Positions 43,393-52,122 are shown, counted from the stretch's first letter. The stretch is 59,703 nucleotides of DNA from Chloroflexota bacterium (GCA_026706395.1 JAPOYU010000003.1:1-59703); one strand, 5' to 3'. Made by a program: numbers and translations. Notes: generated by a model from the sequence alone, not told the origin.

Positions 43393-44786
43393 AAGGCTTG
43401 TCGGGAAGGGCGGATGAATTGGCCGTCGCCGGGCGCGCCGGTGATTTTGCCGTTTTGAAAGACGGTTGCGCCGTTGACGATGGTGCGCTCGATCGCGCCT
43501 TTGAAGGTCATGCCCTCGTAGAGTTTGTCGCAGTCGCGGGCTTTGCTGAAGAGCATATCGCGCTGGATGGTTGTTTCGGCGTTGGGATCGTAGATCACCA
43601 GGTCGGCGGCTGCGCCGATGCCGATATGGCCGCGCTCGGGATAGACGCCGAAGCGCTTGGCGCCGTTGGTCGCGACCAGTTCGACGGCTTTGTTTATGCT
43701 GATGCGGCCGGTCAATGCCTCGTGCATGACGCCGAGCAGCAGCTCCTCGACGCCGGGCGCGCCGGGCGGGGTCGCCCAGATGTCGGTACGGGCGCGTTCT
43801 TTTTCTTCGACGGTGAAGGGCGAATGATCGGTCGTGATCGCCAGGAGGGCGCCGTCGATCAGACCACCCCAGAGCGCCGCTTGATCGGCGGCCCCCCGCA
43901 TCGGTGGGTTGACTTTGGCGTAGGGTCCGCAGCGCGCAAGATCGGCTTCGGTGAAGAATAGATAGTGTGGGCAGGTCTCGGCACTGACGGTTGAACCGGT
44001 CGCTTGGAAGCGGCGGATGATGGCCAGGGCGTCGGCGCCGCTGACATGGGCAATGTGTAGTTTGGCGTTGATGGCTTCGTTGAGCGTCAGCAGCGTGGCG
44101 ATGGCGAGGGCTTCGACGTGGGGCGGGCGGGATTCGCCGTGGGCCGGCACATCATTGCGTCCGGCGGCGATGAGCTGAGCGGTGTGCCATTCCAGGAGTT
44201 GGTTGTTTTCAGCGTGGACGGCGCAGACCAAGCCGGTCTCGGCGACCAGTTGCAGCGCTTGATAGAGTTCAGGGACATGCGGCAGGCAAAGGCCTTCGAA
44301 TTCGTCATCTCTGCCTTTAGGCGCGGCGGTCATGAAGATCTTGAAGGCGATGGCGCCTTCGTCGACCATGTCGGCGATTTCGTCGCGGTCGAGCAAGCCG
44401 GGCGCGCCGTACAAACCGAAGTTGACATAGCAGTCGCGCTCAGCCAGCGCTTTGCGCATGCGGAAGGACTCGCCGGTAGCGCAGCAGGGTTTGGAGATGG
44501 GCATTTCGAAGATGGTGGTGACACCCCCGGCGGCGGCGGCGCGGGTCTCGGTGGCGAAGTCGCCGCGTTCGGGATAAGCGGGGGCGCGGCAGTGGAAGTG
44601 GATGTCGATGGCGCCGGGCAGCAGCAGTTTGTCGGCGGCGTCGATGGTTTCGGTTGCGTTGATGCCGGTGGAATCCGCTGTGATGGCGGCGATGCGTCCG
44701 TCCCGGAGGCCGACGTCAAGACGGGCGATGCCGGTTTCGAGGACGACCTGCGCGTTTTTAATGAGGGTATCGACTTGCATGTTCAT
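43389..44786 (-). CDS. Allantoinase/dihydroorotase-like amidohydrolase
   Basis: A 465-residue cyclic amidohydrolase. H63 and H65 (DIHFHCR), carbamylated K149 (AFKIFMT), H191 (VHAEN), H247 (IAHVS) and D320 (TTDHSPF) form a complete binuclear metal site. The HFHCRAP...ERGDFATE text is closer to allantoinase than to dihydropyrimidinase, so hydrolysis of allantoin or another cyclic ureide is likely. The start may be the second Met (44780), which is better spaced from GAAAGG. It is followed by a DapA-like gene and preceded by an M20 hydrolase in one operon. Confidence 0.82.
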   Translation of the reverse strand: MNMQVDTLIKNAQVVLETGIARLDVGLRDGRIAAITADSTGINATETIDAADKLLLPGAIDIHFHCRAPAYPERGDFATETRAAAAGGVTTIFEMPISKPCCATGESFRMRKALAERDCYVNFGLYGAPGLLDRDEIADMVDEGAIAFKIFMTAAPKGRDDEFEGLCLPHVPELYQALQLVAETGLVCAVHAENNQLLEWHTAQLIAAGRNDVPAHGESRPPHVEALAIATLLTLNEAINAKLHIAHVSGADALAIIRRFQATGSTVSAETCPHYLFFTEADLARCGPYAKVNPPMRGAADQAALWGGLIDGALLAITTDHSPFTVEEKERARTDIWATPPGAPGVEELLLGVMHEALTGRISINKAVELVATNGAKRFGVYPERGHIGIGAAADLVIYDPNAETTIQRDMLFSKARDCDKLYEGMTFKGAIERTIVNGATVFQNGKITGAPGDGQFIRPSRQAL

Positions 44787-44792
44787 CCTTTC

Positions 44793-44817
44793 GGGCGATT
44801 CACAGGGTCGCCCCTAC
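44793..44817. repeat. GGGCGATTCACAGGGTCGCCC palindromic repeat
   Basis: GGGCGA (44793-44798) pairs with TCGCCC (44808-44813); CCTACA follows. It lies in the 37-base gap between the M20 and allantoinase-like genes. Confidence 0.6.
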
Positions 44818-44823
44818 AGAGCG

Positions 44824-45975
44824 CTAATCTGTGTAAAGCGTCCGGCGGACAAAGTCTTTGAGGATCGCGGTTGTCGTTTCGTAGTCTTCCAGGCGCACAT
44901 GCTCATCGGCGGCGTGGGCGACTTCGTAGCTGCCGGGGCCGAAGATGATCATATCGCCCTGGGCCAGGTCCATCAGATGTTTGGCATCGCTGCCGGGCAG
45001 ATAGCCGATGGGGCCGGGCTGGTCGTTCAGTTCCTCGCGAACGCAATCCATGAAGGTTTTGGCATATCCGGTGCTCAGGCCGGATTCATACCAGCGGGAA
45101 TAGACGATATCGCCCATGTTGACAGTTGCGCCGTTCAGGTCGACCGAATCGAGTACGGCGCGCAGTTCGGCGACGACCGCCTCGGGTTCTTCACCCGGGA
45201 TCATGCGCCGGTCGAGCCGGATTATGCAGGTATCGGGCACCGCGTTGGCAGTGCTGCCGCCGGCGATCACGCCGACATTGCAGGTGGGCACGCCGACGAC
45301 CGGATGAATGAGGCGAGACAAGTCCCGGTGATAGGCGCTCAGGGCGCTGATGATCTTGGACATGGCGACGATGGCGTTGATGCCGCGGTCGGGGTTGGTG
45401 GCATGGACGGACTTACCGGTGGTCTGGATGGTGGCGCGCAGCACGCCCTTATGCGCCGTGGCGACCTTGTTGCCGGTTTGCTCGCCGACGATGATGAAGT
45501 CGCATGGGGGCAAATGACCGTCGTTCGCCAGCCATTTGGTGCCCAGTTGGCCGCCGGTCTCTTCTTCGGCCGCAGCAACCAGGATCAGCGTTCCCGCCAA
45601 CTCCTCCTGCTGGGCCGCTTCCATCATAGTCAGCATCATGGATGCCAAGACCGCTTTGTCGTCGATGCTGCCTTTGCCATAGAGAGCGCCATCGCGGACA
45701 TCGCCGGCGTAGGGGTCGACGCTCCAGTTTTCCGCTTCGGCTTTGGCGATGGGCACGGTGTCGATGTGAGCATGCAGCATGATACGCGGCTCGCCCCGGC
45801 CCAATGTAGCGATGGTGTTACGCGCGTATGACTTCTGTGCCGGCGCCGGCTGTTGCACGTCGCAGTCGATGGCGCGCATCTGGTCGGCGACGAAATCGGC
45901 GATGGCGATGGTATCACCCGGCGGATTGGGTGAAGGGATGCGCACCAAGCGAAGCAAGAGCTCAAGGCCGTCCAT
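44824..45975 (-). CDS. M20-family metallohydrolase (ArgE/DapE-like)
   Basis: A 383-residue dizinc amidohydrolase. H70 and D72 (HAHIDTVP), bridging D105 (GKGSIDDK) and the catalytic Glu in AEEETGG (137-139) are intact, and a dimerisation domain begins near residue 175 (VATAHKGVLRATIQTTGKSVHA). The fold covers ArgE, DapE and succinyl- or carbamoyl-amino-acid hydrolases. Beside an allantoinase-like gene, hydrolysis of the opened ureide is an attractive guess, but the family is broad. ATG 45975. Confidence 0.85.
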   Translation of the reverse strand: MDGLELLLRLVRIPSPNPPGDTIAIADFVADQMRAIDCDVQQPAPAQKSYARNTIATLGRGEPRIMLHAHIDTVPIAKAEAENWSVDPYAGDVRDGALYGKGSIDDKAVLASMMLTMMEAAQQEELAGTLILVAAAEEETGGQLGTKWLANDGHLPPCDFIIVGEQTGNKVATAHKGVLRATIQTTGKSVHATNPDRGINAIVAMSKIISALSAYHRDLSRLIHPVVGVPTCNVGVIAGGSTANAVPDTCIIRLDRRMIPGEEPEAVVAELRAVLDSVDLNGATVNMGDIVYSRWYESGLSTGYAKTFMDCVREELNDQPGPIGYLPGSDAKHLMDLAQGDMIIFGPGSYEVAHAADEHVRLEDYETTTAILKDFVRRTLYTD

Positions 45976-46440
45976 CTAGATGCCTTGGACCGCTTTGTAT
46001 TGTTCCAGTTCTTCCGGCGTGTAGACTTGCATCAGTTCCAGTTCGACGCCGCCGGCTTCCTGCTCGAGGAAGGCGACCCAGCCTTCGGGGTGGACGTGGC
46101 TGCCTTTGACCTTGCAGGCGGCGCATTCTTTGAGGGCCGCACCCTTGGCTTGCGCGTCCTCAAGCGCTTGGTCGATGTTTGGCACGGCGTAGCAGATATG
46201 GTGCAAGCCTTCGTAGCCGCGCTCTTTGATCCAGGCATCGTAGCGCCCGCCGGCGTCCATCGATTGGCAAAGCTGATATTCGACATCGCCGACGCTGAAG
46301 ATGGCGACGACATTGCGCGATTTGTCGTATTCGTGGACGACAGCGTCAAAGCCGAGGCCGAGGAAGTCTTGATAGTGCCGCAGCGCGCCGCGCGCGTCGC
46401 TGACGGCGAAAGCCATGTGTTTGATGTAGCGTTCGTGCAT
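45976..46440 (-). CDS. VOC-family protein (methylmalonyl-CoA epimerase-like)
   Basis: A 154-residue vicinal-oxygen-chelate protein with two beta-alpha-beta-beta-beta modules. IKHMAFAVSD and GLHHICYAVPNID each begin a module and supply His ligands, and GVELELMQ carries the last Glu. The general layout is that of methylmalonyl-CoA epimerase, but VOC proteins also include glyoxalases and dioxygenases. The stop codon adjoins the M20 start, so translation is probably coupled. A CAACKVKGS insert near residue 107 is atypical for epimerases. Confidence 0.75.
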   Translation of the reverse strand: MHERYIKHMAFAVSDARGALRHYQDFLGLGFDAVVHEYDKSRNVVAIFSVGDVEYQLCQSMDAGGRYDAWIKERGYEGLHHICYAVPNIDQALEDAQAKGAALKECAACKVKGSHVHPEGWVAFLEQEAGGVELELMQVYTPEELEQYKAVQGI

Positions 46441-46463
46441 AAGTCAGACTCCTTTGTCGTTAC

Positions 46464-46489
46464 GGGTGACCTGATAGGTCGCCCCTACA
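46464..46489. repeat. GGGTGACC...GGTCGCCC palindromic repeat
   Basis: GGGTGACCTGATAGGTCGCC followed by CCTACA is a variant of the GGGCGA/TCGCCC repeat, between the nitroreductase and VOC genes. Confidence 0.5.
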
Positions 46490-46496
46490 GGTTATC

Positions 46497-47036
46497 TTAG
46501 CTTTCCGGAAAGCGTTCCCAATGGGTCAGGTCGCGCCAGGTGGTTTTCTTCCAGGGCTTCATGCCGGGGCGGGCCGTCGGCGCTTTGTGCCCGATGCAGA
46601 TGAACATCTCCGGCGAATAGGTCTCGGGCAGGTTGAGAATGACTTTTACCGCTTCCTTGCTGAATGAAGTGACGGGACCCGATGCCAGGCCGATGGCATG
46701 GGCCGCCAGCATCATGGTCTGGGCGGCGGTGCCGATGTCGATGAGCAGGGCGCGGTCGGTCGGCGGCAAGCTATGCTCGATGAGGACATCGCCATTGGTG
46801 CAGATCAGAATGAGGGCAGGCGCCTTTTGGAACATGCCCGGCGAGACGAGGCGAATCAGTCGGCGTGTTTCGGGATCTTGGATGACGATGTAGCGGTTTG
46901 GGCGCAGGTTGCCGCCGCTGGGGGCCCAGCGCGCCGCTTCGAGGATGGTTTCGATCTGCTCCTGTGCAACCGGCTCGTCTGTCACTTCCCGGACGACGCG
47001 GCGGGTACGGATGTTTTCGAGTACTGCCTGGTTCAT
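46497..47036 (-). CDS. Nitroreductase-family flavoprotein
   Basis: A 179-residue FMN-dependent oxidoreductase. RTRRVVREVTDEPV (residues 10-23), ARWAPSGGNLRPNRYIVI and MMLAAHAIGLASG are the family's FMN-binding segments. ATG 47036 overlaps the previous stop (ATGA). Such enzymes reduce nitro compounds, quinones or flavins, or dehydrogenate small rings. In an operon with amidohydrolases, it may carry out a redox step on a heterocyclic substrate, which is only an inference. Confidence 0.85.
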   Translation of the reverse strand: MNQAVLENIRTRRVVREVTDEPVAQEQIETILEAARWAPSGGNLRPNRYIVIQDPETRRLIRLVSPGMFQKAPALILICTNGDVLIEHSLPPTDRALLIDIGTAAQTMMLAAHAIGLASGPVTSFSKEAVKVILNLPETYSPEMFICIGHKAPTARPGMKPWKKTTWRDLTHWERFPES

Positions 47037-47356
47037 GAGCCGTCCTCCGAGAGTGCGCTGTGGAGCAGGAGGCATTCGGCGACCTCGCGGCAGAGTTGGT
47101 CCAGGCCGGCGGCGTAGGAATCGACATCGGACATGGTCATGCGCAGTTCCGGGATGCGCTCTATATTGCCTTGCAGGAAGTCACGGGACTTATCCGAGGC
47201 TCGCTCCAGGATGGCGCTGCTGAGGCGTTCTGTCGCCGTGAGGAGGCGCATGGGAGCGTAATGCGCGGGTTCGTCCATTTGAATGCGGGCCGAGGTGATC
47301 AGCAGGGCGAGCAGTTCGATGGCTTCGTCTTCTTTCAGGACCCAGTTTTCGCTCAT
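47033..47356 (-). CDS. Small helical protein (DUF6092-like)
   Basis: A 107-residue, mostly helical protein beginning MSENWVLKEDEAIELLALL. The EPAHYAPMRLLTATERLS segment reminds me of the uncharacterised DUF6092 family, which I give with low certainty. The start was set at ATG 47356; the longer frame upstream reads through a CACAGAG repeat and gives improbable protein. It is the first gene of the catabolic operon and overlaps the nitroreductase by ATGA, so it may be a partner of that flavoprotein. Confidence 0.65.
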   Translation of the reverse strand: MSENWVLKEDEAIELLALLITSARIQMDEPAHYAPMRLLTATERLSSAILERASDKSRDFLQGNIERIPELRMTMSDVDSYAAGLDQLCREVAECLLLHSALSEDGS

Positions 47357-47440
47357 CTTTCGCGCTATCCTCCTCCCAGACGCCACACCAGCGGTGCGGA
47401 TCGCGGTATTGTAACCTTTTCTGTTGAAACAAAAAAACTT

Positions 47441-47483
47441 TGCCACCGAGTACACTGAGTACACCGAGGGCACAGAGTTTTTT
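47441..47483. repeat. CACAGAG-type dispersed repeat
   Basis: TTTGCCACCGAGTACACTGAGTACACCGAGGGCACAGAGTTTTTT, in the gap between the catabolic operon and gntR. The remainder of this 315-base gap carries the divergent promoter region described separately. Confidence 0.6.
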
Positions 47484-47533
47484 CCTTAATCGGGCGGAGA
47501 CATTATGTCTTCAATTTTCACCGCTCCGCTTCC

Positions 47534-47596
47534 TTGACAGTCTGGTTGTCATAGGCTACTATCATAGATTCTATGGGATTGTCTACAATCTACAAG
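47534..47596. promoter_or_regulatory. Overlapping divergent promoters with GntR-type operators
   Basis: Plus strand: TTGACA (47534-47539), 17 bases, TACTAT (47557-47562), directing gntR. Minus strand: TTGTAG (47588-47583), 16 bases, TATGAT (47566-47561), directing the catabolic operon. The two -10 boxes overlap. ATAGATTCTAT (47564-47574) is a palindrome at the start sites, and TTGTCTACAA (47579-47588) is a GntR/FCD-like palindrome followed by a direct TCTACAA copy. Binding here would shut both units. Confidence 0.65.
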
Positions 47597-47671
47597 CGGC
47601 AGGATTATAGGCAGATTTGCTGCCGCTGTCAAGCCGAATGACCTCTTGGACCTAGCCGAAGCGCGCCGGCG

Positions 47672-48337
47672 ATGAATAGTGCTCTACCTCAAATCAAGAA
47701 TTTGTCCATTCGCGAGCAATCGCTGGATACGCTGCGGGAAGCGATACTTTCGGGCGAGTTGAAACCCGGGCAGGCGTTGACGGAGACGGATCTGGCGCGG
47801 CAGTTGGGCGTCAGTCGGGCGCCCATCCGCGAGGCGCTGCGCATCCTGAATTCGGAAGGTTTGGCCGAGACGATCCCCTACCATGGCACAACCGTCCGCC
47901 GTCTGACCAAGACCGACATTGAAGAAATCTACAGCATGCGGATTCTGCTCGAGACCTACGCCATGGAGCAGGTGATTCAAAAGCGCGGCTCGGCTGAGCT
48001 ACAACGGCTGCGAGATATTGTTGATCACATGGTGAGCGCGGGCGATTCCGGCGACTTGATCGCGGTGAATGCGCTGGACCGTGATTTTCATGACGCGCTG
48101 ATCGAGATGAGCGGTGACAGTCTGCTGCATTCGATGTGGCTGGTGGTAGCGATGAAGGTGCGTCAGGTTATGGCCTTGGTGAATCGGCGCAATACGGATT
48201 TGACGCAGGTGGCGCGCAAGCATTTTCCGCTGCTGGACGCCATGGAGGTCGGGGATGTGGCGGGGGCCAAGGCGATCCTGCGCGAGCATATCGCCACCGC
48301 CGGCGACCTGATCGCTGAGGACTGGGTCGAGCCTTAA
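47672..48337 (+). CDS. GntR/FCD-family transcriptional regulator
   Basis: A 221-residue FadR-subfamily regulator. The winged helix covers residues about 12-75 (LREAILSGELKPGQALTE, LARQLGVSRAPIREALRILNSEGL), and the FCD ligand domain follows, with the metal-type residues in DRDFHDALIEMSGD and HIATAGDL near the C-terminus. Family members usually repress catabolic operons and release DNA on binding an organic acid. It is divergent from the nitroreductase-M20-allantoinase-DapA operon and most likely controls it. Confidence 0.9.
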   Translation: MNSALPQIKNLSIREQSLDTLREAILSGELKPGQALTETDLARQLGVSRAPIREALRILNSEGLAETIPYHGTTVRRLTKTDIEEIYSMRILLETYAMEQVIQKRGSAELQRLRDIVDHMVSAGDSGDLIAVNALDRDFHDALIEMSGDSLLHSMWLVVAMKVRQVMALVNRRNTDLTQVARKHFPLLDAMEVGDVAGAKAILREHIATAGDLIAEDWVEP

Positions 48338-48395
48338 CGAAGGGCGACGGCGTGGGCGGCGCTGTGAGCCTGTTTTCTGATTGATAGACCTGCGG

Positions 48396-48404
48396 TGATA
48401 TAAT
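48396..48404 (+). promoter_or_regulatory. Extended -10 promoter of the Uma2 gene
   Basis: TGATATAAT is an extended -10 box with a perfect TATAAT, 31 bases before the Uma2 start. No good -35 element is visible. Confidence 0.5.
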
Positions 48405-48435
48405 AGTTTCACATTGAGTAGTGTAAGGACGAATC

Positions 48436-49005
48436 ATGGCTGTTGAGCGCGTCCAGCAAATGAGCGTCGAAGAATTCCTTGACTTTGCGGAACGAAGTGA
48501 GGAGTGGTATGAGTACATTGACGGCGAGTTGCGTCTGATGACCGGTGCGAAATTGGATCACTTTGCGATCATCGCAAATATTGGATTGTCGCTTGGACGC
48601 CAATTGATGGATACGGACTGTACCCTTCTTGGAAGCGGCATGCTTGTGAAAGCTGGTGAGAGACGCTTCGTTGCGCCGGATGTGAGCGTCGTCCGTGGCG
48701 AGCCGGCGACAGAGTCCGATACGCGCGTTCTGCTCAATCCGATTTTGGTGGTCGAAGTCACATCGCCCACATCTATCGACTATGACCGTGGCGCAAAGCT
48801 TGAGTACTACTTTGATGTAGCCTCTCTGCAAACTTATCTCATCGTCGATCAGCATCGTGTGTTCGTCGAGTTGCATACTCGTAGTGAAACAGGTTGGAAT
48901 CTACAGCGCTTCAAGGACCTTGAAGATGAGGCGCCGCTTGAGACACTGGATTGTGTGTTGCCGATTCGCGAAATCTACCAGAGCATCAGATTGGAATCTG
49001 AATGA
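48436..49005 (+). CDS. Uma2-family protein
   Basis: A 189-residue Uma2-family protein with a restriction-endonuclease-like core. Landmarks are MSVEEFLDFAERSEEWYEYIDGELRLMTG, APDVSVVRGEP (core Asp), LVVEVTSPTS (core Glu) and YDRGAKLEYYFDVASLQTYLIVDQHR. It is the best preserved of four copies in the window, with the complete C-terminal LPIREIYQSI segment. Lower GC than its neighbours suggests recent acquisition. It is expressed from its own promoter. The biological role of the family is unknown. Confidence 0.87.
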   Translation: MAVERVQQMSVEEFLDFAERSEEWYEYIDGELRLMTGAKLDHFAIIANIGLSLGRQLMDTDCTLLGSGMLVKAGERRFVAPDVSVVRGEPATESDTRVLLNPILVVEVTSPTSIDYDRGAKLEYYFDVASLQTYLIVDQHRVFVELHTRSETGWNLQRFKDLEDEAPLETLDCVLPIREIYQSIRLESE

Positions 49006-49063
49006 GAAAGAGGGCGACCAGACTGGCCACCCTCGTAGTGATGCGCTTAGGCTGGGCGACTCA

Positions 49064-49078
49064 TTAAGCCGCCCCTCT
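49064..49078. repeat. GGGCGACTCATTAAGCCGCCCC repeat
   Basis: A diverged member of the GGGCGA/TCGCCC palindrome family just after the Uma2 and M16 convergent stops, preceded at about 49012 by GGGCGACCAGACTGGCCACC. Confidence 0.4.
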
Positions 49079-49091
49079 GTTGAATGGCGCG

Positions 49092-51821
49092 CTATTCCGC
49101 TTCGAGCAGGGTCACCTCGCCGAGCGTCTCCAATTGCTCTTGGATCTCGTTGGCGTCCCCAACCACGACGATGATGAAGTCTTCGGGATGGATGTAGGTG
49201 TTGGCGATATCCAGCACGTCCTGCTTGGTCACGTCTTTGATATGGCCCAGCCACTTATTGAGGCGGTCCAGTTCGACGCCGCGGATTTTGTAGGAGGCTA
49301 CCGCCTCGACGAAGTCTTGATAGGTTTCCAGGCCGAAGACCCACTCGCCGACGATGCCATCACGGGCGTCGTTGATTTCTTCATCAGTCAGGGCCTCGGT
49401 TTGGATGCGCTCGATTTCCATGAAGACTTCTTCGAGGGCGGGAGCGATGACATCATTGCGGACAGCGGCGGTGACGACAAAATATCCGGTATCGGCCGGA
49501 TAACTGAAGCCGGAGCCGATGCTGTAGGTGTAGCCCTTTTCTTCGCGGATGTTCTGCACCAGGCGCGACGAGAAAGTGCCGCCCAAGACATGGTTCAGCA
49601 CGCGCGCCGGGAAGTAGTCAAGGCTGGCGCCCTGAATGCCGATATTGCCGATTCGGAATGTCGCCTGCGTGCTGCCTGGGCGATCCACTAACAATATCTG
49701 CTGCCCGCTGTTCTCCGGCAGTGACGGGTAGCTGACTGCCTCGGCTGAACCTTGCCAATCGGCGAAGTGCTGTTCGGCATAAGCGAGGCCTTCCTCGGTG
49801 GTGATGGCGCCGGCGATGATCAGCACGGCGTTGTCCGGCGTACTACGCGACTCATAAAAGGCGACGATGTCATCGCGTGTGATGGCTTCGAGAGATTCGA
49901 AAGTGTACAGATTCCCGTAGCCATGTTCGCTGCTGTAGAGTCGATTGTCGAAAATGCGGCGAGCGACGAATCCCGGCTGAGCCATTCCGGCTTCGAGGCT
50001 GCTAATCCACTCCGCCTGTTCGCGTTCGAATTCGCTCTCGGGGAAGTTGGCGTTGAGGGTCATATCGGCGAGCAGATCGAAAGCCAAATCGGCATCTTCA
50101 ATCAGGGCAAAGACGCCAAGCTGCAGATAGTCACTGCTGCCAACACTGTTGACGGCGCCGCCAACCTGTTCGATCGCGCCGGCGATGTCCTGGGCGCTGC
50201 GAGTTTCCGTGCCGCGGGAGATTAAGTACCCGGTTATGCCGGCGACGCCTGCCAAGTCTTTCGGTTGGGCGGTTGAGCCGCCGGCCAAATAGACATCCAG
50301 CGAGATGATGGGCATGTTTGGCTGCTCTATCACGACCACTTCCAAGCCATTGTCCAGAACGTTTTCGGTGATACTGGGGAAGTTGAATTCGCTGGAGTCC
50401 AGGGGTGGCGGCGGTTCCTCCTGTTCGATGACGTAGCGATAATCCGGCTCAGCCTCGACGGCGTCTTCGGCGGCGTAGGGTTCTACAGGCGGGGGCGCTT
50501 CGGCGTCGGTTTCCACGACGTTGAAGACATGGCGATCGGATTCTTCCAGGTACTCAAGCGCCACCCGCTGAATATCCTCGCTGGTCACTGCTTCATAGCG
50601 ATTGATGCCTGAGAATACCGCTTGCGGGTTGCCGCTGTAGTAATTAGCGCTTTGCACGCTTTCCGCCAAGCCCAGAGCTGTCTCCAAACCCAGGATATTG
50701 CTGCTCCTTATACCGGCGATTACTTTGTCCAGCTCTTCCTGCGGAACGCCTTCGTCGATGATCTTCTGAAGCTCCTCGTAGGAGGCTTCTTCGAGTTCCG
50801 CCAGATCAACGCCCACATTGCCAAGCAGGATGAAGGCAAAATAGCCGGGACCACGGTTGCCGTCTATCCAGGCGTCCGCTTGCAGCGCTTTACCGGTATC
50901 GACCAGTCGCTTCGCCAGGCGGCTGGAATCGCCGACGCTCAGAACGCGCGAGAGTACGCTTAGCGCTGGGTAGTCCTCATGTACCAGCGGCGGAATCTCG
51001 TAAGCGACCAGAAGCGCCGGTATGTTGATGAAGGGATCTTCGATAGTGATGAACTCCGCTTCCTCTTGGTCAACCGGCACAAACTCAGGCAGCGCAGGCG
51101 GGTCGTCTCCGCGAGGGATGGGGCCGAACAGGTCTTCGATCATCGCCTTCGTGACTTCAAAGTCGATGTCGCCGGCGACGACCAGCGTGGCGTTGTTCGG
51201 GAGATAATAGGTTCGGTGGAACTCAATGATATCTTCAATTCGCGCCGCATTGACATCATCGATGTTGCCGATAGCCGGCCGCTTATAGGGTTCGTAGGAG
51301 TAGGGCACCGTGATAAGGGCCTTCACCGCAGTACCATAGGGTCGGTTGTCATAGCTCCTTTGCAACTCTTCGATGACGATGGCGCGCTGATTATCGAGGT
51401 TTTCCTGCGTCACGTCCAAGCCGCCCATACGATCGGCTTCTATCCAAAGCGCCAGCGGCAGTTGATGCGAGGGCACAGTTTCGTAGTAGGCTGTGTAGTC
51501 GTTGCCGACATAGGCATTGGAAGAGCCGCCAACCGGCTCCAGCAACTGATCCATGCCGTTATTTGGAATATGTGGCGAACCCTCGAACATCATGTGCTCG
51601 AAGAGATGGGCGAAGCCGCTTTTGCCTTCGGGATCGTTGGCGCTGCCGACTCTAAACCAGATGTCCACCGCAACTGTCGGGGCGGTGGTATCGCGCACCA
51701 GAATGACTTCCAAGCCGTTGTCCAGCCAGTAATGCTCAAGGTCAAGCGATTGTTCATCGGCGGCAATGCTTAGACCGCTGAACAGCAACAGGACCAATAC
51801 GACCGCTATGAAACGCTTCAT
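49092..51821 (-). CDS. M16-family zinc protease, two-domain, secreted
   Basis: A 909-residue inverzincin in which both halves lie on one chain. Residues 1-20 are a signal peptide (MKRFIAVVLVLLLFSGLSIA). The first half has the HxxEH zinc motif H72-L-F-E75-H76 and the distal Glu in VIEELQRSYDN. The second half (from about 515) has lost HxxEH (GVAGITGYLISRG) but keeps the Arg-Tyr pair region in REEKGYTYSIGSG. A Pro/Glu-rich linker near 470-510 separates them. ATG 51821 follows AAAGGAG. Likely an extracytoplasmic peptide- or precursor-degrading enzyme. Confidence 0.9.
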   Translation of the reverse strand: MKRFIAVVLVLLLFSGLSIAADEQSLDLEHYWLDNGLEVILVRDTTAPTVAVDIWFRVGSANDPEGKSGFAHLFEHMMFEGSPHIPNNGMDQLLEPVGGSSNAYVGNDYTAYYETVPSHQLPLALWIEADRMGGLDVTQENLDNQRAIVIEELQRSYDNRPYGTAVKALITVPYSYEPYKRPAIGNIDDVNAARIEDIIEFHRTYYLPNNATLVVAGDIDFEVTKAMIEDLFGPIPRGDDPPALPEFVPVDQEEAEFITIEDPFINIPALLVAYEIPPLVHEDYPALSVLSRVLSVGDSSRLAKRLVDTGKALQADAWIDGNRGPGYFAFILLGNVGVDLAELEEASYEELQKIIDEGVPQEELDKVIAGIRSSNILGLETALGLAESVQSANYYSGNPQAVFSGINRYEAVTSEDIQRVALEYLEESDRHVFNVVETDAEAPPPVEPYAAEDAVEAEPDYRYVIEQEEPPPPLDSSEFNFPSITENVLDNGLEVVVIEQPNMPIISLDVYLAGGSTAQPKDLAGVAGITGYLISRGTETRSAQDIAGAIEQVGGAVNSVGSSDYLQLGVFALIEDADLAFDLLADMTLNANFPESEFEREQAEWISSLEAGMAQPGFVARRIFDNRLYSSEHGYGNLYTFESLEAITRDDIVAFYESRSTPDNAVLIIAGAITTEEGLAYAEQHFADWQGSAEAVSYPSLPENSGQQILLVDRPGSTQATFRIGNIGIQGASLDYFPARVLNHVLGGTFSSRLVQNIREEKGYTYSIGSGFSYPADTGYFVVTAAVRNDVIAPALEEVFMEIERIQTEALTDEEINDARDGIVGEWVFGLETYQDFVEAVASYKIRGVELDRLNKWLGHIKDVTKQDVLDIANTYIHPEDFIIVVVGDANEIQEQLETLGEVTLLEAE

Positions 51822-51913
51822 GGTGATGTGTCTCCTTTCGATGTCTAAAATCACTTTAGCATAAAAGGAGAAGATTATGTTGTAATTACTTTGCTGTAAA
51901 TCGTTTGTAAATC

Positions 51914-52122
51914 GGGGAGAGGTGAATTTCAAGGACTTGCGACGTATAGCGAGTTCTGCACGGAATCTTTTGCCACCGAGGGCATCGAGAAGACAGAGGG
52001 CACTGAGATTCATAATTCTACTGGCGAACTACTGAAAGCATAATCCACCACAGAGACACAGAGGGCACAGAGGTTTTCTCTTTGCCAAGTGAAGTTGACA
52101 AGTCGGCGAGATTTACCACTCC
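51914..52122. repeat. MITE-like element, full copy
   Basis: GGGGAGAGGTGAATTTC (51914-51930) and GCGAGATTTACCACTCC (52106-52122) are inverted repeats bounding 209 bases. The interior has two CACAGAG-type blocks (about 51969-52011 and 52044-52073), and TTTGCCAAGTGAAGTTGACA resembles the interior of the 41 kb copies. It fills the gap between the M24 and M16 genes. Confidence 0.65.

Noticed and set aside
43389..43410. ACAAGGCTTGTCGGG at the end of the allantoinase-like gene as another copy of the TTGTAAGGCTTGTCCGG block.
   Set aside because: The match is short, lies within coding sequence, and is not supported by flanking similarity.
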